The notes under the pieces are model-generated. The model made no database searches. It was not told the DNA's origin and saw only the letters and a list, made by a program, of their open reading frames with translations. From Hormiphora californensis (Eukaryota; Ctenophora; Tentaculata; Cydippida; Pleurobrachiidae): 64,000 bases of DNA. The DNA is taken from the NCBI GenBank assembly GCA_020137815.1, contig CM035357.1:965974-1029973 (forward strand), in the 5' to 3' direction. This document shows positions 46,791-64,000 of the stretch, piece after piece (position 1 is the first letter of the stretch; every line of letters begins with the position of its first letter). Made by a program: the position numbers and the translations under genes.

Positions 46791-47494
46791 CTGAGCTCGA
46801 AGTTTCTGCTTCTCGGCCTCGATACTGTTGACATGAGTGTGAAGGGAGATCATGACCTGAGCCTCATTTAGACCCAGCTCGATCTTCTCCAAACTACCCT
46901 GGATAATTTGCAGCTTCTCATTTTCCAACGTTCCTAAAATGGGAGAGTAATTAGGGAAGAGTTAATAGGTGAACTCATATCGTTGATATGGTAACGGCTA
47001 TGGTAACTAGATTAGAGATACTAGCAAAACTGGGGCGATCGTACCGATCGCAAATCGAGGGGTCTGTTTCTATGTTTTTCTCTCTGCCTGTCTGCTATAT
47101 GCTATGTGATGTGATCCCTCTCTTTTTCTCTCTTTCTCTCCCTTTTATACATGTGATGTGACCCCTCAAGTCGCAAGCAGTTCTCAACACGTGTGATACG
47201 TGATACCTACGAATCACGTCGTCACACTGACGGATCATGTCGTCACACTGACGGATCACGTCGTCACATTGACGGATCACGTCGTCACATTGACGATAGG
47301 GTGTCACATTTCCGTGCAAATTTGCATTAGATATAGTTAGATGGTTATATTGAACACCAAGACTGATACTAACCAGGTGTCTGTGATGCTGGATCAGCTT
47401 TCAGGCTGTCTATCATTCGAACATGCTCCTGCCTGAGTGTCTCCAGGCCCTGAGCGGCCACACGAGCCTTACAGAATATGCTCTCTTGGTCCAT
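46791..47494 (-). CDS. KLC: Kinesin light chain exons 1-2 (N-terminal coiled coil), on the opposite strand to the rest
   Basis: Exon 1 is 47374-47494 (ATG at 47494) and exon 2 is 46791-46933, both minus strand, in phase, giving 88 residues. They read MDQESIFCKARVAAQGLETL, then LEKIELGLNEAQVM, HVNSIEAEKQKLRAQ. This is the kinesin-light-chain heptad region that binds kinesin heavy chain (family pattern: GLSEAQVM, EKQKLRAQ). Exon 2 ends in phase 0 at LRAQ and the family continues VRRL. That continuation is found only at 54130 on the plus strand. No TPR exons follow on the minus strand. The block sits between two inverted repeats, so an inversion explains the split. Confidence 0.9.
47028..47342 (-). 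repeat. ~315-bp dispersed repeat, copy 1 (KLC intron 1)
   Basis: From ATACTAGCAAAACTGGGGCG to TTAGATATAGTTAGAT, containing a short tandem CGTCACATTGACGGATCA. It fills most of the 440-nt intron between kinesin light chain exons 1 and 2 and ends 31 nt from the exon 1 donor. Confidence 0.88.
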
Positions 47495-47640
47495 GTTACC
47501 ATGAGGGGGGCTAGAAAAACGTAGAGAGTGGGTTTAGGGAACACAGATGAATGTTTTTAGGGACAACTTGTTACCATGAGGGGGGCTAGAGAAACGTAGA
47601 GAGTGGGTTTAGGGAACATGAGGGGGGCTAGAGAAACGTA
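47490..47640. repeat. Minisatellite starting at the kinesin light chain start exon
   Basis: TTACCATGAGGGGGGCTAGA then GAAACGTAGAGAGTGGGTTT occurs about three times. On minus each unit holds TTTCTAG/CCCCCCTCATGGTAAC, the acceptor and short 5' UTR just before the ATG. Confidence 0.85.
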
Positions 47641-47984
47641 GTGGGTGTAAAGAGGGAGGGGGGACACGCAAGGAAACGTAGATGTAAAGAGGGGGTTGAA
47701 GGAGCAGGTATAAAAACGCAGATCAATGTCTTAGTGGCAGCTTGAGAACAGAGATATATATCGTGGGCGGTATGAGGGTTCGGAAAGGGAAGCCGGAAGG
47801 GGGATATCCGATATATATACATGAGGACTGAGGAATATCAGTTGGTTAAGTGGACAAGCGGTCGAGGAATATTATATATGTGGTATGTGTGGTGTAGACA
47901 GATAGAGGAATATTCAGTGCATTAGCGGCGGGAGATCCAACCGAGAAGCATGATCGCGTGCACGCGATAGAATGAGAGAGGGAG

Positions 47985-48125
47985 ATAGATAGGGAGATAG
48001 ATAGAATGAGAGAGGGAGATAGATAGGGAGATAGATAGCATGAGAGGGGGTAGAGAGATAGGGAGATAGATAGCATGAGAGAGGGAGAGATAGATATTAG
48101 ATAGCATGAGGGGGGGGGGGGGGGT
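47985..48125 (+). repeat. GATAGATAGGGAGATAGATA minisatellite and G-run
   Basis: About four units with GAATGAGAGAGGGAGATAGA, ending in a 15-base G-run at about 48110. Confidence 0.8.
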
Positions 48126-48308
48126 AGAGAGAAGGAATATCACGCATTTTAAATAGTACAATGGTTTTGTAATATCATTCACAGTTTTGAAAATAAATAC
48201 AAGTAGTCATATATAGAATATATCAAGTCAAGTATATATGCTAGAACCAGCTAGCAAGGTATTTAAAATAGAACTTTCTATCTTTCGACTTACTCACTAT
48301 CTCTCCTC

Positions 48309-48535
<227 letters not shown>

Positions 48536-48795
48536 CTCCGTTTCTAACTCCATCATACAATCTATTCATATTCTCAAACACAGTAGCTGCAGCTGCAAAC
48601 ACAATACGAAATTCATCAAAAATACAATTTACACTTCATAGCAATAGATATAACATGCACTTGTAGAGATCGCAATACATACACAAATAAATTAAACTCT
48701 TAATTAAATAACGAAATAAATGAGAATTACATTCAAATAAACTATCCATATTATATAACTCATATTATTCCCCCTCCTCTCCCGATTCTCCCCGT

Positions 48796-51290
48796 TTACA
48801 AGCCTAACGTCTCACGTTGGTTATTCATTCTCCTCCTCTCCTCATTCCGATATATCACCGTATTGTCCTCGTCATCACTATCGCTACCCTGGAGAGTTTG
48901 GTACTCAGTCCCCTCACCCCATCTCCTCCTCCTTACCCTTACTATCACCACTACTATCAAAACCAGTACCGCACACACAACCGTTACTATGACAATCCCT
49001 GCCCAGAATCGGTGCTCCTTTATAAAACTAAGCGCCCGCTTCCTCCGTATCATTTAGAGATCCAGGCCGAGGGAGATAGTAATGGATTAGCGGTGAGACA
49101 TCCTTCAAATTCCCCTGATCTTGAACAGTTGTGACATCATGCCCCTCGTAAAACAGCAATTCATTAGTCTGACTACCCAACACCACGGTGTTATTTGGAA
49201 GGGTGGTGATGGAGGTGAGGTGACGAGTATCACCTACACCAGTCACCGCTAACTCAGCTCCTGTGATGGGATCAAGTACTATAACCTGACACTCTAGGCC
49301 GTAACAAGCTAGAATCACTATTGCATCCATGTCACGACTATACACCACTCCATCGACATTCAGATATTTCTGGAGGTCAAACAACCGTATAAAAGCTCCT
49401 GTCCTGGTGTCAAGAACTTGTAATTGTAGATGTACGTTATCTAAAACCAACAACACTTTCCGCTTCATATCAAATGCAATGGCTGTTACTTCCCCAAACA
49501 CTCCCGACATCCCTCTCTCCCCTCCAAGAACACCAAACTCACCCAAAAACGTGCCATCACTGACAAACTTCACAACTCGTCCCCCACAAAGTCCATCGCC
49601 AACATAAATAAAACCAAGATCATCAAACGTTGCGGAGGTAGGTTGGCAGAATGTGGTGGATGTGTTACCAGAGGTGTGTTCTGTTCCCAAAACCAAAGTA
49701 GGAACTGAAGACGGACTGATGGGTGTCCCTGGGAACAGGAACACCTGTTGTAACACTAAATCTGGTATTAGCACCTCACCACTGTCACCCACAAACACCC
49801 CGCAGGGAAGATAGAACCTGTTTTCACCGGACTCAGAGAGAGTTGCTCCTGAGGTGGTGTTTTGGACGGTCAGCACTTTATCAGTTATCACCTGACTGTT
49901 GCCAAGTTTAGCTGCTGTTGTTAGGTTAACGGTCAGCTCCAGAGATATGGAGTAGAGGAGATCAGATTGTGATGCCATGGCAACTATAGCGAAATCATCA
50001 CGTTCCCGTTTTTCTTTTTTCACCAAACTAAGAGCAGGTCCACTCGCAAAAGGGTCCCGTTCCACGGATGATAAATCGTGAACTTCCGGAGCAGTAAACT
50101 CACCAGTCCTAAAACAATCACTCAACCCCTCGCCGTTCTCTGTGTAACCCCTCAGATAGTACAGGTACAAGTTACACATCTCCTCCTCACTCTCATCAGA
50201 TCCTATTTTATAGCTCTGTTCAATAGTGTAATCACATCGCGTGTGGAGGATATCGCCAGGAATCACACGGACCCGGGTTTCAAGTTCTGTGATGATATTG
50301 GGAATTGTGGAATTGAGCGCTACTATCCAGTGAGTAACCCCGCTCAATCCAAAGTGAAACAGAGGTACCGTGGGAGTGGGTATGGGACCGGATAGGAGAC
50401 GATTGTAACTCCTGTTTTGTCAGTGTATGGGCATGAGACTGAGAGGTGGGGAGAGTCTGCTTGTAACGTTCCCCCTGGGTACGCATAGATGGCCTCCTCG
50501 AGAAGGAAGGTAGGTGGTATGTCACTGACACTCATTGTCACGCAGGTGCTGCTTTCAGATTTCAGAATGAAGTGAGTTACTGATGTCACCCAGTTGGACA
50601 GCCGATCCTTCAGGTAGGGTGAGACCTGGAGCCAGTTAGCAGAGGGAAAGAGACTGCCACCACAACTAGGTAGGGCGGAGAGATCTGACTGGACAGGCAA
50701 TGAGGTTCCCTGGGACTGGAGCTGAAGTGAATCCAGTCACGTATAGCGTTTCAGGGACTTCAGCGATGGTTTGGATAGTGTTATTCTCGATTGCAAATAA
50801 TCGGCCAACTAGCAATAACCGGTGGCGTAAAGGAATCAACCGAGAAATCTATCTTGAAATCACCCGATGATGCAAAGAAAAGGGCAGGGGTAATGATAGA
50901 TCCGGTGAGACAGCGAATAGTGACGTCGCCAGACCCAGCAGTTATAATCAGGTGGTTGGCCGATCCGAGAAGACTCTCCCCTGACCACACCCCTAGTGCA
51001 CTGCACCCCGCACCAGTTAGAGTTCCCAGGGAAACCTCCGATTCAATCCCAGATAGCGTGTAATCTTGGTAAACCTCAGCTGACTGCAGAGTAACTTTGC
51101 TGTGAACTGTGTTACAGGTCGCTTGAACTGATGCAACGAGGAAGTTTTTAAATGCTGTCGCCTCGAACTCAACTGCATTCGTCGCAGAATCAACGTACAC
51201 AACGGAGACAATTGTTGTACTGTAGCTGCTTTGAGAAAGACATGGTTTGTTAGATGCACTAATCAGGGAGACTGACTGGCAGCTGCCCAT
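48796..51290 (-). CDS. PAM-like membrane protein (PHM plus degenerate PAL propeller), frame-disrupted
   Basis: Read on minus with no clear introns. Segments: 51290-50781 (beta-rich, unidentified N-part), then PHM C-domain pieces: SVTHFIL, LSVSCPY, HTHSHG (50367-50384), GDILHTRCDY and EEEMCNLYLYY. The HxH and the Met of EMCNLY match the CuM ligands of peptidylglycine alpha-hydroxylating monooxygenase. A PAL-like beta-propeller follows (FYLPCGV, QQVFLFPG, FCQPTSATFD, VGDGLCGGRVVKF). Then comes one membrane helix (WAGIVIVTVVCAVLVLIVVV) and a short acidic tail with YQTL, a possible sorting motif. PAM amidates peptide C-termini in secretory granules. The PAL zinc His of YLPHG is Cys here, and the His of the VPHS and MPHD motifs and the Tyr of GYCN are absent, so lyase activity is doubtful. 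Frame changes near 50780, 50720, 50390, 50350 and 49050 break the ORF. Errors or pseudogene; unresolved. The true 5' end is unknown. Confidence 0.75.
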
Positions 51291-51299
51291 TAAGAACGA

Positions 51300-51744
51300 T
51301 TGAAATCAGATAAAAATGCAAGGACTCTAACATATATGAGAAAGGGGGGTATGGTAAGTTCATTGCACCCATACTTCAAGTACATTCCACAGGTACAATG
51401 TCTACTCGGAGGAGAGACTAAAACAACCCACCATAATTACGCATTTTTTAGGGTTCCGGGAATAACGATAGTTTATGTACACTGCAACACTCTATTATGA
51501 TAAGGTCTTCTTCCGGAACCTTATTCGTGCGCTCAATGAATCAATCTATTCGTAATGTTCATCCCGCTCTATATACTCCCCGGCCCCATCCTTCCCCTTC
51601 TCTATCTCGTGTCTCTCTCTGTCTCCTATGTCTCTCTCTTGTATCTCTGGTGAGCTAGCTGTTGATCAACTCGGTAGTATAGAGAGACGCGAGCAGCGCG
51701 ATGGTCGCGCGCTCGAGAGAGATCGTAGATCCGCCGCTGCATAG

Positions 51745-51777
<33 letters not shown>

Positions 51778-52904
51778 CTCTCTTTCTCTCTCTCTTTCTC
51801 TCACATTCTTTCTCACTCATCCACCGGGGTAGAGTTAGGGTGAGGGTTCCTTAGGCTAGGTGGAAAGTACCACAGCCTGTGGTGCAGTGACACAGCCTGT
51901 GGTACTGACCATCTTCAAAAAGTTTGGCACAACACGCAAGTCAACTCAGCCAGCACCTTACCGCAGCTTAATGCGTACATCACAAGCCACTCATCCACGT
52001 CACCTACCCGGCCTTTTCTTCCGGTCACCATTTACCCTGGAGAGAGGAGTACCGAACCCACATTCGCGCCTGGGGATTTCCGGGGGGAGGGGGGGGGGCT
52101 TATGGAGTGGTGGTGGCTGTCTGTTATGGTGCTGTACTGAAGCAGCTGCAGTATCCATCCAGACTGGGCGGGTTTGCGTCTTAGCTTAGGCCGAGGGTGT
52201 TGGTGATTGGTAGTCCTTTCCCGCAAAAGTGGATCCGGTCGGTAGTCCTCTCCTTCTGCCCCCCCTCTCTCTCTCACTCTCTCTCTCGCTATGGACAGTC
52301 TGTCGATAGGAGCCATCCGGGATTATTTCGTTATATGCATGGTGTATATTGAATTTATCCCTTTCAGCTTTCTCTATCTATCTTAATCTATCTCTCTATC
52401 TCTCTCCCCCCTCTCTCTCTCCCTCTCTCTCTCTCCTTTTCTATATATCTTTACCCTTGAGCTTAACCATTTTTCACGAACACTATCAAATTGCACGATC
52501 AGCACACGGCGTTCACTCCCGTCTCACACACGAACATATACATGCTTGCTCATGAACATCTGACCCCGCTTCCACACCCTGCTTTTCAACTAGTCTCTAG
52601 GGTGTCGTCATATGCTACGCCAAGAAGTCTAGTTGACTACATACTGCAAGCTTTACTGTCAGTGATTGGGCAACAGAATTGCATAGAGCACCCGAGATTG
52701 GGTGTTCGCAGTATACGGTTAATACCGGTTTCAACTGGATGGCTGCAGAGATGATATCCGTCAAACTCCACCTCACATGTATGTTGTATAGACGCTGTCA
52801 GACTTAGCCCGCCTGACCTGCCTTCGTGATTGAAGCAAATAGGGTCAGCAATTGCCTGACAGGGTTCACATGATGTGGTGGGGGGTGACAGATATAGGAA
52901 CGAT
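51300..52904. other. Upstream of the PAM-like gene: no exon recognised
   Basis: Contains (CT)n at 51744-51805 and a small GC-rich hairpin around 51680-51715 (GCGAGCAGCGCGATGGTCGC). The missing N-terminal PHM exons with the HHM motif would be expected here but were not found. Confidence 0.4.
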
Positions 52905-53096
52905 GAAGACATAAAAAAAAAAAAAAAAGAAGAAGAAGAAGAAGAGAGGGGCATGTTAAAGAGGGTTCGAGATGTGACAAAGAAATACAGAATGAGGTGG
53001 ATGATCATGGGACTGAGTAAACAAGATAATGGTGTGATACTGACTACTACGTGATATATGGACTATGTGACTGTGGGAGAGAGAGAGAGAGAGTGA

Positions 53097-53141
<45 letters not shown>

Positions 53142-53295
53142 ATACTATAAGATGCAATGTACAGACACATTAAATGAGAGTTGTTGGTGTGCCAATCAAT
53201 GCCCTTTAATATAGAAAATGAGACTCTAGAGGCTTCTAGAGGGGGGGGGGGGGGCAGATGTGTATAACAACCTATATTTTCTTTATATCTCTCTC

Positions 53296-53389
<94 letters not shown>

Positions 53390-53720
53390 CCTCTCTCTCT
53401 CTCCCTTTCTCTATTATCTTACCCCCCATCTTATTATACATGTAGCCTCTTTTTATCCCTTTATGTTTATCGCATAATATAGTACCCTACCTTGACCACC
53501 ACTTTACAATATATTGTAGACTTGGTCCCTTCGTTCCTCAGAACTTTGGTGATGGGGGCAGTATTATAGAGTAGTTGGAATGTCCATAATTGGAAATGAG
53601 TATTATATACAACTTCTAATAGTAATAGGCTGGGGTTAATGTTTTATGAATGTCTGTACCTCGCTTTCTATTCCTCATTTTCGGAAGACTGTCCTCACTC
53701 ATCTCGGGTATAAATGGCAG
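52905..53720. repeat. Inverted repeat, right copy
   Basis: The reverse complement of the left copy at 42345-43970, and about 40 bp more matches the far side of the poly(A) insertion near 39720-39756 (AGTCTTCCGAAAATGA). It includes (CT)n 53288-53412 and a G-run at 53241. It lies about 400 bp upstream of kinesin light chain exon 3. Confidence 0.85.
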
Positions 53721-54072
53721 CATGACCAGAGATCATTCCGTAGAAAACTATCCCTCACACCATGTCTTCCTTTTTACTTCAACGGTGTCATTCATTACAT
53801 CTCTTACCTGTGAAATTATCATTTAGTACACCCACCCCCCTTTCTCTGGAGCAATATATCATGTAGTCGCGAGGGGGTATTTAGACCCTAATTAGGCTAT
53901 TCTGGGGGAATGCCTGCAAATTGCTCCATAAATTGATTAAGTTTCCCTACTGCAGTGTATGTGTAGAAACTTTTTAGAATGTCATATTGTCCCCAAGTGG
54001 AAACCTAACTTTTCACCCCTCTTTTTCAAAACCCTTTTTTTTCTCAGGCCCCTGCCGTATCCTAAAATCTAA

Positions 54073-55958
<1,886 letters not shown>

Positions 55959-56332
55959 ACACTGAATGTTGCTCTATATATTCGGACCCCCCTGTTGGAA
56001 ATGTGAGATTTGAGGTTTAGATGTAAATTGGGTTATTAGCTGAAGGACGGGAAAAGAGGAGGTAAATCTTTTCTACGGTGTTTTATATTGGAGTTTTACA
56101 GTGTATTATCTAGCTGTGTAGATGAGATGATAGACCGGGGATAGATACCGCTACTGTAATAATACTGTAAAAGATAGCAAAAAGATAGACTGAAAAAAGG
56201 GATATGTGTGTGTTCTGACCAAGTGTTTGCGATGATTTATGTTTGTTAGTTTCTGTATGAAATAATATATATAATAATATTTAAGCGCAACAGTAATATA
56301 TACTTTTCCCCCGGAAAATAAGAGGATTATAT

Positions 56333-56437
56333 GGAACCGACCGAATCAGGAAATACTGATCCCTGATTGGCTGATAACCAGTCACGTGACCTAAATAACG
56401 AGTTCTGATTGGTTGTTTACTTGTGTCGGTCGGTTCC
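56333..56437 (+). mobile_element. 105-bp MITE, copy 2
   Basis: About 96 percent identical by eye to 38868-38972 and in the same orientation. It lies 375 bp after the predicted kinesin light chain stop. Confidence 0.88.
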
Positions 56438-56737
56438 CTGGATTGTATTGGAATGTGTTGTATGTGTTGCATATTGTGTTCTGTATAGCTTTAGTGAGAG
56501 AGACAAAAAATGGAGAAAAAACACGCATTCACACGCACTCTAGCGAGAGACAAATGTTAATTGTAGATTTTTTACTGATTCAGAATTAAAAATGAATTGA
56601 GCCCCTTTTTCTTGTAACTGTTGGAAATGTCGGGGGAGACAGGGAGATGGGGTAGTGTGTGTGGTAGATTTCAAAATTCGATTTACCGACCTGTATATCA
56701 TATAGTGTGACTCTTTCTGCTATCTCTCTACCCCACT

Positions 56738-56750
56738 TTCTGTCTCTCTC

Positions 56751-56833
<83 letters not shown>

Positions 56834-57030
56834 ATCTTTCTCTATCATTCTCTCAGCTCTCGCCCTAACCCGGTCACCCAATTATATGTTCGAGCCAGTA
56901 GATACTGTCACAGTCACACCACCGGCCATGTGTAAGCACACAAACACATGTAAGTGTGGAACGTATAAACCAAGTACTGTGTTTGTCTTTGGCACAACCA
57001 TCATTTTGATAGGATGATGTCGACATGCGC

Positions 57031-57116
<86 letters not shown>

Positions 57117-57123
57117 TTCTTCT
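56738..57123. repeat. Two (CT)n microsatellites
   Basis: CT runs at 56738-56825 and 57033-57123, downstream of kinesin light chain. Confidence 0.95.
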
Positions 57124-58014
57124 TTCTATCCATCTTCCTATCTATCTCTCTTCAACTCTCTCCATCTCCCTCCTCAAACCGCAACAACTGCTGCAGCATT
57201 CTCTTCTCCACTTGGTAAACGGTCGTCCCGTTGTCTCCAGCGTGGCGTGGAGCGCTACAACTACCCAGTTAATAAGACTGCACTGTTGTCAGCACGAGAG
57301 AATTGCGCGGCGCAGACTGGAGCAAGAGCTGGTGACGCGCACCCCCTGGAATTGGATCAGGGGACATTGCGCGAGATGAGTTGAGTGGGGGACCCCGCGC
57401 GTTCCTGAAAGTGCAAGAGATGGGATCGGTGAATCCTATTTAGGTATTTTCATCTGCTGGCTGATCGAGGTTATGATGTCATCATTCATCTGATGATGTC
57501 ATAGCGACAGGAAACTGGTGATGTAATGAAACTTGGAGAAAAGGGACACATTGGTTGGGTTGGGATAAGAAAATACAGCAAAATCAGAAATCAACACACT
57601 CTTTATTAAACTTTTTTGAGTCTCGTATCATTTAAATCATATCTCAACTGTTCAAGCTACGAAAAAAACATACAAAATACATCTACACAATAAATCGAGT
57701 GAATTAACATAACTCTCTAACTAAATTCAGTGATATCTGAACTCACACAGGGAGCTTTGATGAAGTCAGTCTACTGGTCGACAAGCTAAACTGTCCCTCA
57801 CAGATTTAGGGCACTGACTCACAGCTTCAGTGATTCACAGATTTAGGGCAGTGACTCACTCTTCACAGATTCTGAGAGGAACAGTGTAGCATATCAATCT
57901 ACTGGGTATAACACATTGATTTAGTCGTGAGATGACATTTAAAATTATCCCCCTCCAAGTGAAGTGCATCTCTATCGTTGTTTTCCCAATTCAATTGTTT
58001 CCCCAATTGTTCCC

Positions 58015-62950
<4,936 letters not shown>

Positions 62951-62962
<12 letters not shown>

Positions 62963-63245
62963 CTAAGGGAGAGGAGTAGAGGAGTTAGAATGTGTCCTGA
63001 GGGGAAGAGTAGAGGAGTTAGAATGTGTCCTGGGGAGAGGGGTAGAGGAGTTAGAATGTGTCCTGGGGAGAGGGGTAGAGGAGTTAGAATGTGTCCTGAG
63101 GGGAAGAGTAGAGGAGTTAGAATGTGTCCTGGGGAGAGGGGTAGAGGAGTTAGAATGTGTCCTGGGGAGAGGGGTAGAGGAGTTAGAATGTGTCCTGGGG
63201 AGAGGAGTAGAGGAGTTAGAATGAAGGAAGGGAGATATGTGTCCT
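62951..63245. repeat. Minisatellite starting at the SNX 62962 acceptor
   Basis: Eight copies of a 29-33 bp unit GAATGTGTCCTGGGGAGAGG then GGTAGAGGAGTTA. On minus each contains an acceptor-like CCCCAG/GACACATTC, repeating the first nine exon bases. Confidence 0.93.
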
Positions 63246-64000
63246 GGGTTGTAAGAGGGAGTGTTAGATAATTTGGAAAAGTGTCCTAAAGGGGAGTGAG
63301 AATGAAGGAGAAATGTGTAATATTAAAGGACGTAGTAGCGGGTTTTGAAAGGGATAACTGGAGTTCTAAAGGTAGAACTAGACACGATTTATAAAGAAAG
63401 TTGTAATGGCTTGTGAAAAGGGGGGACTGGAGGAGTTAATGGCTTTATAGAGTCGGGTGACCGGGAGTCGGGTGTTGCAATTGTGTTGAATATATATTGC
63501 GAGACATTTAATGGTTCTCTTCTCTTTGAACTTGAATATTATAATAAACTGCAGCACCTATTGCCCAACCACATTGAAAGAAGGGTCCGTGTGTGTGTGT
63601 GTGTGTTTAGCACCTCCCATCATTCCGCCCACTGTGCTGCCCCTTCATAGGTCGACAGCCGACCTCCATTATAATCACTCCACGCCACTACCCTCCACAC
63701 AAAGGGACAGTGTTGGTGTTCTCCGGTTCAGTCCTGGTGTTCTGCAGAGCAAGCTCCACATTTCCCTCGAACTGTTCCGGCACCACAAGAAGAGTTTTGA
63801 TTCACGGCTTAATAGAGACCAGCGTGTCTTGTATGTTAGGACAATGGGTGAAATTTACCTGCCTCCCTGGCTGGTCTTCGGTTACTACTGCTGCAAGGAG
63901 CTGTAGAAGTAGGTGGGTCTTCCGAATTTGCCACAGCGATAACTCACAGCCCGTGAGGCCTGTGTCGGTTGACAAATCTTATCACACTCTTGGCCTTGGG
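63246..64000. other. Right edge: SNX intron or upstream exon, unresolved
   Basis: A minus-strand stretch ending in a possible donor (GGGAGGCAG/GTAAAT at 63858) is open for some distance but does not resemble an SH3 domain. (GT)n at 63592-63606. Confidence 0.35.

Noticed and set aside
63511-63906. 131-aa plus-strand ORF
   Set aside because: No motif; lies antisense to the SNX 5' region and includes a (GT)n run.

Overview
This window is intron-rich animal nuclear DNA. Reconstructing the splicing gives parts of seven genes: a PH-domain/glutathione-peroxidase locus (+, 4748-18811), an unidentified gene inside one of its introns (-, 6118-8193), a JNK-type MAP kinase (-, 19784-31295), a phosphorylase-kinase-gamma-like kinase (+, 36378-38861), kinesin light chain (split over both strands, 46791-47494 minus and 54130-55958 plus), a PAM-like peptidylglycine-amidating protein (-, 48796-51290) and an SNX9/18/33-type sorting nexin (-, 58015-62962, running off the right edge). 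JNK, kinesin light chain, PAM, a UGA-coded GPx4 with a SECIS element, and classic GT-AG introns point to a metazoan. The compact layout and very heavy (GA)n/(CT)n load would fit an early-branching invertebrate such as a sponge, but the sequence alone does not fix the phylum.

Layout. 1-4747: no gene recognised; a short inverted-repeat element and a 1.2 kb foldback element. 4748-18811: four exons encode a complete PH domain and the next four a complete GPx4-like selenoenzyme. The GPx part has no start codon of its own that I can find and its phase matches the PH part, so a PH-GPx fusion is the simplest reading. 19784-31295: JNK, with two equal-length alternative versions of the exon after the activation loop, 32 nt apart; its 6.5 kb intron holds tandem arrays and a 3.35 kb palindromic transposon. 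36378-38861: PHKG-like kinase lacking its first exon(s). 39757-42335: a poly(A)-tailed insertion with a target-site duplication. 42345-43970 and 52905-53720: inverted copies of one sequence. The 8.9 kb between them carries kinesin-light-chain exons 1-2 and the PAM-like gene, both on minus, whereas kinesin-light-chain exon 3 lies just outside on plus. Flipping this segment restores a normal gene, so it looks inverted in this haplotype or assembly.

A recurrent feature is that many intronic minisatellites start exactly at a splice junction, with a repeat unit containing the splice site plus a few exon bases (nine examples). Several conserved exons also carry single-base frameshifts. These are scattered, some lie in homopolymers, and the tandem arrays show similar one-base differences, so residual sequencing error is the likeliest cause, though pseudogenisation is not excluded for the PAM-like gene.

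The genes are ordinary neighbours, not an operon. GPx and JNK converge, as do kinesin light chain and the sorting nexin. GPx4 detoxifies membrane lipid peroxides; JNK transduces stress; PHKG activates glycogen breakdown; kinesin light chain loads cargo; PAM-type proteins mature peptides in the secretory pathway; SNX9-type proteins bend endocytic membranes.
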